Positions 6,162 to 12,812 of a stretch of 24,241 bases of DNA are shown piece after piece. The notes under the pieces were generated by a model, which worked only from the letters and a program-made list of their open reading frames with translations, did no database searches and was not told the origin of the DNA. Position 1 is the stretch's first letter. Each line of letters begins with the position of its first letter. Origin of the DNA: Erysipelothrix sp. (GTDB lineage Bacteria; Bacillota_I; Bacilli_A; Erysipelotrichales; Erysipelotrichaceae); contig JAAZEC010000134.1 of the NCBI GenBank assembly GCA_012512495.1, positions 1-24,241 of the forward strand. The letters run 5' to 3'. The translations under genes and the position numbers were made by a program.

Positions 6162-6644
6162 ATGTTATCAAAAGTAATTACTTCCGAAGATGCACCTAAA
6201 GCCATTGGGCCTTATTCACAAGGCATCAAGCTAGGTGACTTCGTCTATTTAGCTGGTCAGATCGCATTGGATAAAGACAATGAGTTGGTCAATGGGGACA
6301 TCAAAGAACAAACACTGCAAATTGTTATGAACATCGTTGCCCTGTTATCGGAGATAAACTTGGAACTAAGGCATATCGTCAAGACCACGGTTTATTTAAC
6401 GGATCTGGATCAATTCGACGATTTCAATGAAATATATGCGACCTATTTTGCCCATCCATACCCAGCACGTTCGACCGTCGAAGTATCCCGCTTGCCTAAG
6501 GGAGCCTTGGTTGAAATTGACTGTTTCGCCATCGACACCACTGTGTACGAAGAAAAATTCGGCACTAATACTTACAATTCAGACGATTATCCTGAAGTTG
6601 ATTGTGAAGATTGTGAGAGCGGCTGCTGCGAAGGATGTGTCTAG
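6162..6644 (+). CDS. RidA-family reactive imine/enamine deaminase with Cys-rich tail
   Basis: Residues 1-126 are a complete RidA (YjgF/YER057c/UK114) domain. RidA proteins hydrolyse 2-aminoacrylate and related imines made by PLP enzymes, protecting them from damage. The key features are GPYSQ (residues 16-20), the substrate-carboxylate arginine Arg103 in ARSTVEVSRLPKGA, and Glu118 in VEIDCFA. The oddity is a tail of about 34 residues after the domain. It is acidic and ends with five cysteines in twelve residues (148, 151, 155, 156, 159; pattern CxxCxxxCCxxC). Ordinary RidA proteins stop near residue 125. The frame is uninterrupted to the stop, and a terminator follows at once, so the tail is not a run-on into other coding sequence. 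It could bind metal or form disulfides. A GAAAGAGG ribosome-binding site precedes the ATG. Confidence 0.9.
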   Translation: MLSKVITSEDAPKAIGPYSQGIKLGDFVYLAGQIALDKDNELVNGDIKEQTLQIVMNIVALLSEINLELRHIVKTTVYLTDLDQFDDFNEIYATYFAHPYPARSTVEVSRLPKGALVEIDCFAIDTTVYEEKFGTNTYNSDDYPEVDCEDCESGCCEGCV

Positions 6645-6671
6645 CAAGTGCGAAAGTACTTGTTTTCTTTT
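6645..6671 (+). terminator. Terminator after ridA-like gene
   Basis: CAAGTGC (6645-6651), a GAAA tetraloop and GTACTTG (6656-6662) form a 7-bp stem with one G-T pair, followed by a T-rich tract. The stem begins one base after the stop codon. Confidence 0.85.
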
Positions 6672-6699
6672 GTAAATGAAACATTAGGAGGAACTATGA

Positions 6700-7563
6700 A
6701 TGGACAAAAAAGAAGTCATTCATAATGTAAGATCTGTTATCTTGGTGATTATGTCAGCACTGATCTATTCGATAGCCATTCGTGTCTTCATCGATTCAGC
6801 GAACCTAATCCCCGCAGGCTTTATCGGTCTCTCACTCATTGTCGTTAAGATAGTTGAGTTATTTACACACATAACAATTCCTTACATGTTACTGTATTTT
6901 ATCTTCCAATGTAGCCTCATTACTCTCGTCTTTAAAATTATCGGCAAACGTTTTGCGCTGTTATCAATCCTGCAATTCACGCTAACCACCATCTTCAGCG
7001 TCTTCATTCCCGTGATCTCATTGTCAGATGATATTATTCTACTCGCGTTGTTTGGCGGTGTACTCACCGGCACGGCCGTGCTGTTAGCACTCATCGGCGA
7101 AGCTAGCACCGGTGGTACCGATTTTGTTGCGGTCTATTTTCAAAACAAATCAAATATTCCTATATGGGACTACGTGATGTTCTTCAACTGGGGCATCCTG
7201 GTATTTGCGGGATTCTTCATGGGCATCGAAGCAGCCCTTTATTCCATGGTGTTTCAATTTGTCTCAACCACACTCGTCACCACTTTTAATTCAAGGAACC
7301 GCCTGGTCTCATTGACTATTATAACCACAAAGGGCGATGAGATTAGCCGTCTACTCATGGAGAGCACCCGTCATGGTGTTACAGTGTCAGATGCGAAAGG
7401 GGCCTTTACCAACACCCACAAGCAGATGCTATATACGGTCATGAATCAATTCGAGGTCAACTCCGTCATTCATGATATCCGACTACTAGATCCCAACGTC
7501 TTCATCAATGTTTCCAGAAGCGAGAAGATCTATGGTAATTTCAGGAAGAAGAAGATTTCCTAA
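6700..7563 (+). CDS. YitT-family membrane protein (DUF161-like plus DUF2179)
   Basis: This 287-residue protein has the YitT-family layout. There are five or six hydrophobic segments between residues 14 and 190. They are followed by a soluble C-terminal domain (about 200-285) with the DUF2179 look, including STRHGVTVSDAKGAFT and KQMLYTVMN. The motif LIPAGFIGLSLI near residue 35 and the EASTGGTDFVA segment are characteristic of the family. The function is not firmly established; members are plasma-membrane proteins. The start is the ATG at 6700 behind AGGAGGAA (6687-6693). An ATG four bases earlier is out of frame and quickly stops. A SAM riboswitch promoter begins right at its stop codon. Confidence 0.85.
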   Translation: MDKKEVIHNVRSVILVIMSALIYSIAIRVFIDSANLIPAGFIGLSLIVVKIVELFTHITIPYMLLYFIFQCSLITLVFKIIGKRFALLSILQFTLTTIFSVFIPVISLSDDIILLALFGGVLTGTAVLLALIGEASTGGTDFVAVYFQNKSNIPIWDYVMFFNWGILVFAGFFMGIEAALYSMVFQFVSTTLVTTFNSRNRLVSLTIITTKGDEISRLLMESTRHGVTVSDAKGAFTNTHKQMLYTVMNQFEVNSVIHDIRLLDPNVFINVSRSEKIYGNFRKKKIS

Positions 7564-7592
7564 TTGACATTCAGCACTAAAACCAATAGACT
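7564..7592 (+). promoter_or_regulatory. Promoter of metK
   Basis: A perfect TTGACA (7564-7569) begins directly after the preceding stop codon. With a 17-base spacer the -10 is TAGACT (7587-7592), a weak match. Transcription would begin near 7599, just at the 5' strand of riboswitch helix P1. Confidence 0.6.
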
Positions 7593-7597
7593 ATTAT

Positions 7598-7729
7598 TGT
7601 TATCAAGAGATGAGGTAGAGAGTTAGCTCAGTGACCTCACGCCAACCTACCAAATAGGGTAAGGTGGATCAGCTAACAACGATAAGAAACATACGGAATT
7701 TTCTGACCTTCTTATCGGAAGGTTTTTTT
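7598..7729 (+). ncRNA. S-box-type SAM riboswitch controlling metK
   Basis: The element has the core of the SAM-I/SAM-IV superfamily. P1 is TTATC (7600-7604) with GATAA (7681-7685). AAGAGA precedes P2, which is TGAGGT (7611-7616) with ACCTCA (7634-7639). The conserved-looking GCCAACC leads into P3 (7645-7651 with 7658-7665), then AAGGTGG. GTTAGCT (7622-7628) in the P2 arm pairs perfectly with AGCTAAC (7671-7677), a pseudoknot. The 3' strand of P1, CGATAAGAA (7680-7688), is exactly complementary over 9 bases to TTCTTATCG (7709-7717) inside the downstream terminator, so P1 formation and antitermination exclude each other. High SAM should favour P1 and the terminator, shutting off SAM synthetase. 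Only three bases separate the pseudoknot and P1, leaving no room for the P4 hairpin of classical SAM-I. Confidence 0.85.
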
Positions 7730-7730
7730 A
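7706..7730 (+). terminator. Expression-platform terminator of the metK riboswitch
   Basis: ACCTTC (7706-7711) pairs with GAAGGT (7718-7723) around TTATCG, followed by seven T residues (7723-7729). Its 5' arm and loop form the partner of the antiterminator. Confidence 0.85.
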
Positions 7731-7747
7731 TACAAGGAGGAAGAAGA

Positions 7748-8833
7748 ATGATAACCTATTTCACATCAGAATCTGTAACCGACGGTCACCCAGACAAGAT
7801 CTGTGACCAGATTGCCGACACTATCCTAGACGCAGCACTCGCAGTAGATCCCAATTCACACATGGCAGTCGAAGCCACCATTAAAGATAATTTTATCTTA
7901 GTCTACGGTGAAGCCAACACCAAGGCCAATCTTGATTATGAAGAACTAGCCAAAGCGGTCCTCAAGAAAATCGGTTACACAGAAGACTACGAAGTACTCG
8001 TCAAAGTATCGACGCAATCCTCTGAAATCAACCAAGCCGTCATTCATTCCGAAACTGCCGCCGGTGACCAAGGTATTATGTTTGGCTACGCCTGCGATGA
8101 GACCCCAGAACTCATGCCTCTACCTATCATGCTTGCCCATAAGCTAGCGAAGAGACTTAGTGATCTCAAACAAAAATACACTTTCCTAAAACCTGATGGA
8201 AAATCACAAGTCACGGTCGCCTATGAAGATGGAAAGCCACTCTATGTGTCCTCCATCATCGTCTCTGCCCAGCATGAGGCCCAGATAGAACAAAGCACTC
8301 TACGGGAACTCATCATCAATGAGGTAATCAATGAGGTCATTCCTAGTAGCTATTTGACGGATGATACCATTATTCTTGTCAATCCAAGTGGCTCCTTTGT
8401 CTTAGGCGGACCCTTTGGCGACAGTGGTACCACAGGCCGTAAGATCGTGGTCGATACCTACGGTGGCATGTCCCGTATCGGTGGTGGCTGTTTCTCCTCC
8501 AAGGATCCCAGCAAAGTCGATCGCAGTGCTGCCTACTACGCACGCTATGTCGCCAAGAATATTGTAGCTAGAAAACTAGCCTCCAAATGTGAGATTCAAT
8601 TGTCTTATGCGATTGGTGTCTCGGAACCAATTTCCGTTTTCATTGAAACCTTTGGCACTGAAACTACGTCTATCAAAGAAATCAAGCAATTTATTGCTAA
8701 GAATTTCAACTTTAACGTTCGCTCAATGATCGATGAGCTCCAATTAAAAAGACCGATCTATGCCAAGACGGCAGCGTTCGGTCACTTTGGTCGCGAAGAA
8801 TTCTCCTGGGAGAAAATCAAGACGACCGATTAA
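7748..8833 (+). CDS. metK: S-adenosylmethionine synthetase
   Basis: MetK makes S-adenosylmethionine from methionine and ATP. The start is the ATG at 7748 behind AGGAGG (7735-7740); longer in-frame extensions lie inside the riboswitch and are rejected. The product is 361 residues, shorter than the usual 380-400, mainly because the loop before GDQGIMFGYA is short. Signatures are SESVTDGHPDK (residues 7-17), GDQGIMFGYA, FGDSGTTGRKIVVDTYGG and the glycine-rich GGGCFSSKDPSKVDRSAAYYARY. Some positions usually written as H, A and G around the glycine-rich motif are I, C and S here, but the catalytic Lys, Asp and Arg positions look intact. Its stop shares bases with the stop of the convergent ABC permease, and no terminator separates them. 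Confidence 0.96.
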   Translation: MITYFTSESVTDGHPDKICDQIADTILDAALAVDPNSHMAVEATIKDNFILVYGEANTKANLDYEELAKAVLKKIGYTEDYEVLVKVSTQSSEINQAVIHSETAAGDQGIMFGYACDETPELMPLPIMLAHKLAKRLSDLKQKYTFLKPDGKSQVTVAYEDGKPLYVSSIIVSAQHEAQIEQSTLRELIINEVINEVIPSSYLTDDTIILVNPSGSFVLGGPFGDSGTTGRKIVVDTYGGMSRIGGGCFSSKDPSKVDRSAAYYARYVAKNIVARKLASKCEIQLSYAIGVSEPISVFIETFGTETTSIKEIKQFIAKNFNFNVRSMIDELQLKRPIYAKTAAFGHFGREEFSWEKIKTTD

Positions 8834-10494
8834 TTGTAGTTGAATAAATGTTTTTGATAGAGCTTAAGAAACAGTAACAGGCTACCCATCATCAACAGGA
8901 TCACTAAGAGTGTCAATGAAACGCTCAAGAGAATGCTCAGTTCGAAATACAACACCACAAAGCCATAGGCCACTGGAATTGCCATCGCAAACAGGATGGA
9001 CAACATAGAGTTAAGGTTCTGTTTCACAGCCTGAGTCTCCGATGTCCAGTTCAGTTTGGGTCGAACGATATCCAGTATGATCATCATCATATTGACCGCT
9101 AGCGTAGACAACAGCGCAATCAGGATAAATAGCAAATAAAAACTCCAAGGTAGATCTAAGGCATAGAGCCCAATCAAGACCGTGCAGGCAACCGTAATGA
9201 GTGAAATCAGGGTGCCCGTTAAGACCTTACTGAAGACGATGGTATTCGCTGCGATCGGATAGGATTTGAGCGCATCCAACTGATAAGCGTCTCTGGAGAT
9301 AGCCGTGGATGAGACGGAATTAATCCCACCGCTAAAGATTCCCATGAAGAAGCCACCGACCACCGCTAGATAAATCAGGTTGTTATTCTGATTAATAAAC
9401 GTCATCAATCCTTCTTGAATGGCGACCAGGTCCGCGTCTGAACTCAAGTTAGAGAAGAAGAGGGGACCAATCAATAGCGCCGGCATCAAGATAGTAATAC
9501 TGACACAATTCAATAAGTAAGCAGGGGTTCTGATTAATTCAATCAGTTCCCTTTTTATAAGCGCCCATATTACAGGTTGGCGATTGGTCATTTTTTGAAG
9601 ACTACTTCTACTGAAACTCTTCCGGCTACGAACCGCCTCATTGATACCCTGAGCTCCATTTAAGAAGAAGCCTTGGGCAAACATACAGTAAACACCAAAC
9701 AAGCCCAGATTGACAATGATCACCAGTAGTAATGACAAGAAGTTCATTTGGTTTAAAGCTTCAGAGGCCCAATTAATCGTTGGTAGGAATGTAAACATCG
9801 TCGCGGCAATAGTATCATTACCCTGTTGAAGCAACTCTACAATAGCTTCTGGACTTACCTCACCAATGGAGTTCATCGACATGCTTAGGGCCACGGCCAG
9901 AATTACGGTCACTAAACCAATGATGATGTTCATGAAGTTCTTATTCTTGAACATCGGTACAAAGTTCATGAGAAACATGACGATCAATGAACTAATCAGA
10001 AGTGGTAACACGGGTAAGAAGATAGAAACTACCAGTAATACTAGATAGTAGACAATGGTTGGATTGGTCGCAGACATCGCAGCTCCAAGAGGTAGTATCA
10101 TGAAGATGACCAGAGCATACTGATAGACCAGAGTCGTCAGAAACTTGGCTCCCAGTATTTGATGTGGCTTTATGGGTAACACCAAGATGCCCTCTGTGTC
10201 CCTGGCATAGTAATAGATAGAAGGTATCTGTAACAAGGAGAGCACGAAGACCATGATGGTCACTCCGGCCAAGACAACATTGGTCAAGATCGACACCTGG
10301 TCGATCGATATTAATAGCTCTAGCGTATAATCAAACAGGAAATAGAGGGAGAACATCAAAGGTACAAAGGCCACTAATAGTAAACCATAGAGCAGCCATC
10401 GTGTTATTTTATTGCGAGAAGATGTCAGGTCTTGGGAAGTTCCCCCAAAAGAGACCTTGAGTAGCACTTTCGCAAGAAGCAACATCTTAGCCAT
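8830..10494 (-). CDS. ABC transporter permease (large ABC-2-like exporter subunit)
   Basis: This 554-residue, strongly hydrophobic protein has about twelve membrane segments in two blocks, separated by a soluble stretch near residues 285-315 (NEAVRSRKSFSRSSLQKMTN). The segment YYARDTEGILVLPIKPHQILGAK, repeated in spirit later as STAISRDAYQLDALKSYPI, is a cytoplasmic-loop pattern seen in duplicated ABC-2-type exporter permeases. It partners the ATPase encoded just upstream on this strand; the two genes overlap by 8 bases. The start ATG at 10494-10492 follows GAGGTGA. The substrate is unknown: lipids, peptides or antimicrobials are all possible. Its end overlaps the convergent metK gene by 4 bases. 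Confidence 0.85.
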   Translation of the reverse strand: MAKMLLLAKVLLKVSFGGTSQDLTSSRNKITRWLLYGLLLVAFVPLMFSLYFLFDYTLELLISIDQVSILTNVVLAGVTIMVFVLSLLQIPSIYYYARDTEGILVLPIKPHQILGAKFLTTLVYQYALVIFMILPLGAAMSATNPTIVYYLVLLVVSIFLPVLPLLISSLIVMFLMNFVPMFKNKNFMNIIIGLVTVILAVALSMSMNSIGEVSPEAIVELLQQGNDTIAATMFTFLPTINWASEALNQMNFLSLLLVIIVNLGLFGVYCMFAQGFFLNGAQGINEAVRSRKSFSRSSLQKMTNRQPVIWALIKRELIELIRTPAYLLNCVSITILMPALLIGPLFFSNLSSDADLVAIQEGLMTFINQNNNLIYLAVVGGFFMGIFSGGINSVSSTAISRDAYQLDALKSYPIAANTIVFSKVLTGTLISLITVACTVLIGLYALDLPWSFYLLFILIALLSTLAVNMMMIILDIVRPKLNWTSETQAVKQNLNSMLSILFAMAIPVAYGFVVLYFELSILLSVSLTLLVILLMMGSLLLFLKLYQKHLFNYN

Positions 10495-11209
10495 TGAGCG
10501 TCACCTCTAGGAAGATATCTTCTAGAGATCGATCTGGGTATTTCTCTTTAAGTTCCACCAGGGTACCAACATACAGGATTTGGCCATGATTAATAATAGC
10601 AATCTTATCGCACAGTTTTTCCGCTACTTCCAGCACGTGTGTGGAAAAGAACACCGTTTTACCGCTATCAGCATGTTCCCGCATCATTTGTTTTAGTTTG
10701 AAAGAAGACTGTGGATCTAGACCCGTTAGCGGCTCATCTAGTATCCAGATGTTTGGATTATGGAGTAACACTCCCATGATCATGATTTTTTGTCTCATAC
10801 CATGTGAATAGGATTGGATTTTATCATTCAGAGCATCCGTCATTTCCAAGGTGCTCGCTAACTCATAGATAGTATCTTGTCGAGTAACATCAGGTACTTC
10901 ATAGATGTCGGCAATAAATTTCAGGTACTCGATTCCCTTCAACTGTAAGAAAAAGTCAGGATTATCGAACACAAAACCAAACTGTTCCTTAGCCTTGATC
11001 GTATCCTTTTGGATATCAAAACCATTCAAACTGATTTCTCCCTCGTCCTGTTTCAAGATACCCGCAATCATTTTCAGTGTGGTCGTCTTACCAGCCCCGT
11101 TGGGTCCAATGAAGCCCATGATAGTACCTGCCGGAACATGTAACGATAGATTATCTACCGCCTTTTTAGACTTGGCATAGCTCTTCGATACATTGCTAAT
11201 ATTTATCAT
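10487..11209 (-). CDS. ABC transporter ATP-binding protein
   Basis: This 240-residue ABC ATPase powers the adjacent permease. Walker A is GPNGAGKT (residues 35-42), the signature is SHGMRQ (135-140, a common exporter variant of LSGGQ), Walker B is IWILDEP with catalytic Glu159, and the switch histidine is His191 in FFSTHVLE. The C-terminal SLEDIFLEVT is typical of drug- or lipid-export-type ATPases. A GGGGGGAA stretch serves as ribosome-binding site. The gene begins 12 bases after trpS on the same strand and overlaps the permease, so trpS, ATPase and permease look like one operon. Confidence 0.94.
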   Translation of the reverse strand: MINISNVSKSYAKSKKAVDNLSLHVPAGTIMGFIGPNGAGKTTTLKMIAGILKQDEGEISLNGFDIQKDTIKAKEQFGFVFDNPDFFLQLKGIEYLKFIADIYEVPDVTRQDTIYELASTLEMTDALNDKIQSYSHGMRQKIMIMGVLLHNPNIWILDEPLTGLDPQSSFKLKQMMREHADSGKTVFFSTHVLEVAEKLCDKIAIINHGQILYVGTLVELKEKYPDRSLEDIFLEVTLNG

Positions 11210-11221
11210 CGTAATTCCCCC

Positions 11222-12214
11222 CTACAGTTCAATTCCAATGGTTGATTGAACTTCTTTTAGCTTCTTGGAAGCGATACTGCGCGCTTTAAGCGCACCCTCA
11301 CTCAAGACCTCGTTTAATACATTCTGTGCCTTAATGTCCTGATATCTACTTTGAATGTCTGTTAAGGTTTCCTCAACAATACTCGCTACATATTTCTTAA
11401 AGTCGCCATAACGCATACCCTGTGTCTCCATCAAAATAGTATCAACAGACACCTTTTTAAGGGAAGCAGCAATGACTAGCAGGTTGGAAATCCCGGGTTG
11501 TTTCTCGGGGTCATATTGAATAGTGTCATAGGAATCCGTGATGGCCGACATGATTTTCTTGCGGGCTTTCTTAGGATCGTCCATTAGGTAGATACAACCT
11601 TTATCGGAGACGTCCGATTTGCTCATTTTCTTAGAAGGATCCTGCAAATCATAAATCTTTGTGCCAACTTCTTCCAGCAAAGGTTCAGGAATCACAAAGA
11701 GTTCCTTATCAAAACGATTGTTTATTCGTTCAGCCAGATCGCGTGTTAGCTCGACGTGTTGTTTCTGGTCAATACCAACCGGAACAAACTGTGCATCATA
11801 CAGCAGTATGTCGGCTGCCATTAGTGTCGGATAGGTGTAGAGGCCAACGCCAAGATTGGTTTCTCCCTTGGCCACTTTATCTTTATACTGGGTCATTCGA
11901 TTGAGTTCACCAAGATAGGTGAAGCATTGTAGGATGTGACCAAGTTGTGCATGTTCATGTACGTCCGATTGAAGGAAGATGGTCGCCTTAGCAGGATCGA
12001 GTCCCGCAGCAAGGTAAAGAATCGCAGCTTCCTCTAGGTTACTTCGCAGTTCGTCAGGTTCTTGGGGAACAGTGATGGTATGTAGATTGGCAATGAAAAC
12101 AATCATTTCAAAGTCATCCTGATATTTTACAAAGTTCGCCAAAGCCCCTATATAATTACCTAGTGTTAAATGACCACTAGGTTTTATGGCAGAAATCATT
12201 CTTTTCTTAATCAT
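11222..12214 (-). CDS. trpS: Tryptophanyl-tRNA synthetase
   Basis: This is a class I synthetase charging tRNA-Trp. The start is the ATG at 12214-12212, directly behind TAGGAGGG, giving 330 residues, the same size I recall for the Bacillus enzyme; a longer in-frame extension to 12268 would swallow the promoter. The HIGH-like motif is PSGHLTLGN (residues 12-20) and the KMSKS loop is at 196-200. YPTLMAADILLY and GIDQKQHVELTRDLAER are the usual substrate-binding segments. No T-box or trp-leader is visible upstream. It heads an apparent operon with an ABC exporter, a pairing I cannot explain functionally. Confidence 0.96.
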   Translation of the reverse strand: MIKKRMISAIKPSGHLTLGNYIGALANFVKYQDDFEMIVFIANLHTITVPQEPDELRSNLEEAAILYLAAGLDPAKATIFLQSDVHEHAQLGHILQCFTYLGELNRMTQYKDKVAKGETNLGVGLYTYPTLMAADILLYDAQFVPVGIDQKQHVELTRDLAERINNRFDKELFVIPEPLLEEVGTKIYDLQDPSKKMSKSDVSDKGCIYLMDDPKKARKKIMSAITDSYDTIQYDPEKQPGISNLLVIAASLKKVSVDTILMETQGMRYGDFKKYVASIVEETLTDIQSRYQDIKAQNVLNEVLSEGALKARSIASKKLKEVQSTIGIEL

Positions 12215-12234
12215 AAACCCTCCTAGATGTCCTG

Positions 12235-12243
12235 ATTTTAACA
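12235..12243 (-). promoter_or_regulatory. Possible extended -10 promoter of trpS
   Basis: On the minus strand TGTTAAAAT (12243 to 12235) forms an extended -10 element, 21 bases before the trpS start; no convincing -35 is present. Confidence 0.4.
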
Positions 12244-12293
12244 CAGTTTTGTCCATTAATTCCACCAACGATATGTAAATCGGTAAATGATTA

Positions 12294-12363
12294 TGGTATA
12301 ATCAAGTAGCTAAATAGCAAATCACCAAAATTTATTGCTAAATGGCAAATCCGGTGATATACT
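12294..12363 (+). promoter_or_regulatory. Two promoters and paired operator-like sites upstream of spx
   Basis: An upstream extended -10, TGGTATAAT (12294-12302), and a downstream one, TGATATACT (12355-12363), could both drive spx. The second has TTGCTA (12335-12340) as -35 at a 17-base spacing. Two near-palindromic 14-mers, TAGCTAAATAGCAA (12307-12320) and TTGCTAAATGGCAA (12335-12348), lie 28 bases apart: the first just at the start point of promoter one, the second on the -35 of promoter two. ACTATTTATAGT (12361-12372) is a further palindrome over the second -10. This looks like an operator array for a dimeric repressor. In B. subtilis spx is repressed by PerR and YodB; the protein acting here is unknown. 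Confidence 0.6.
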
Positions 12364-12399
12364 ATTTATAGTTAGAAAAGGTTTAAAGGAGGACAGGCT

Positions 12400-12780
12400 A
12401 TGATTGTTGTTTACACATCGCCAGGCTGTGCTTCGTGTCGCAAGGTGAAAAATTGGCTGAAAGAACATGAGCTGAAATTCCTTGAGAAAAACATATTCCA
12501 CACATTCTTAAATGAAAGTGAAATCAAACATCTATTGATGCGAAGTGAAAATGGTACTGAAGACATTATTTCTAAGCGATCAAAAGTTATACAGGAATCA
12601 AACGTAGATATTGACGAACTGTCAATGAACGAGCTCATTAAGTTTATCCAAGAAAACCCTTCGGTTTTGAAAAGACCAATCGTTCTTAATGAAAAAACTT
12701 TTCTCGTAGGTTATGATGAAGAGGAAATTGGTGCATTTATTCCAAGCAATGAACGGAGTTCAATGACTAGCAACTTTTAA
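12400..12780 (+). CDS. spx: Spx redox-responsive transcriptional regulator
   Basis: Spx binds the RNA polymerase alpha C-terminal domain and redirects transcription during disulfide stress, turning on thiol-homeostasis genes. The 126-residue product has the thioredoxin-like ArsC fold. The redox switch Cys10-x-x-Cys13 is in SPGCASCRK, and GTEDIISKRSK and KRPIVLNEKTFLVGYDEEEI are close to the Bacillus Spx pattern. The family's RPI motif is intact. The ribosome-binding site is AAAGGAGG before the ATG at 12400. Promoters and paired operator-like sites lie upstream and a terminator overlaps its stop codon, so it is probably a single-gene unit under its own repressor. Confidence 0.94.
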   Translation: MIVVYTSPGCASCRKVKNWLKEHELKFLEKNIFHTFLNESEIKHLLMRSENGTEDIISKRSKVIQESNVDIDELSMNELIKFIQENPSVLKRPIVLNEKTFLVGYDEEEIGAFIPSNERSSMTSNF

Positions 12781-12806
12781 GCTGTGGAATCACAGCTTTT
12801 CATTTT
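12780..12806 (+). terminator. Terminator after spx
   Basis: AGCTGTG (12780-12786) pairs perfectly with CACAGCT (12791-12797) around GAAT; a T-rich stretch follows. The first base of the stem is the last base of the spx stop codon. Confidence 0.85.
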
Positions 12807-12812
12807 GAGGTG

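Noticed and set aside
7664..7747. A longer in-frame extension of metK beginning with GTG inside the leader.
   Set aside because: It would lie within the SAM riboswitch and its terminator. The ATG at 7748 has a strong ribosome-binding site and matches the MetK N-terminus.
12215..12268. An 18-residue N-terminal extension of trpS.
   Set aside because: It crosses the probable trpS -10 box, whereas the ATG at 12214 has a near-perfect ribosome-binding site.
12215..12293. A possible T-box or trp-attenuator leader for trpS.
   Set aside because: The leader would be only about 14 bases long and no T-box motif or tryptophan-rich leader peptide is present.
12307..12351. Two spaced near-repeats before spx as a start of a CRISPR-like or tandem repeat array.
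   Set aside because: Only two copies exist, they are short and palindromic, and they align with promoter elements, so operators are a better reading.
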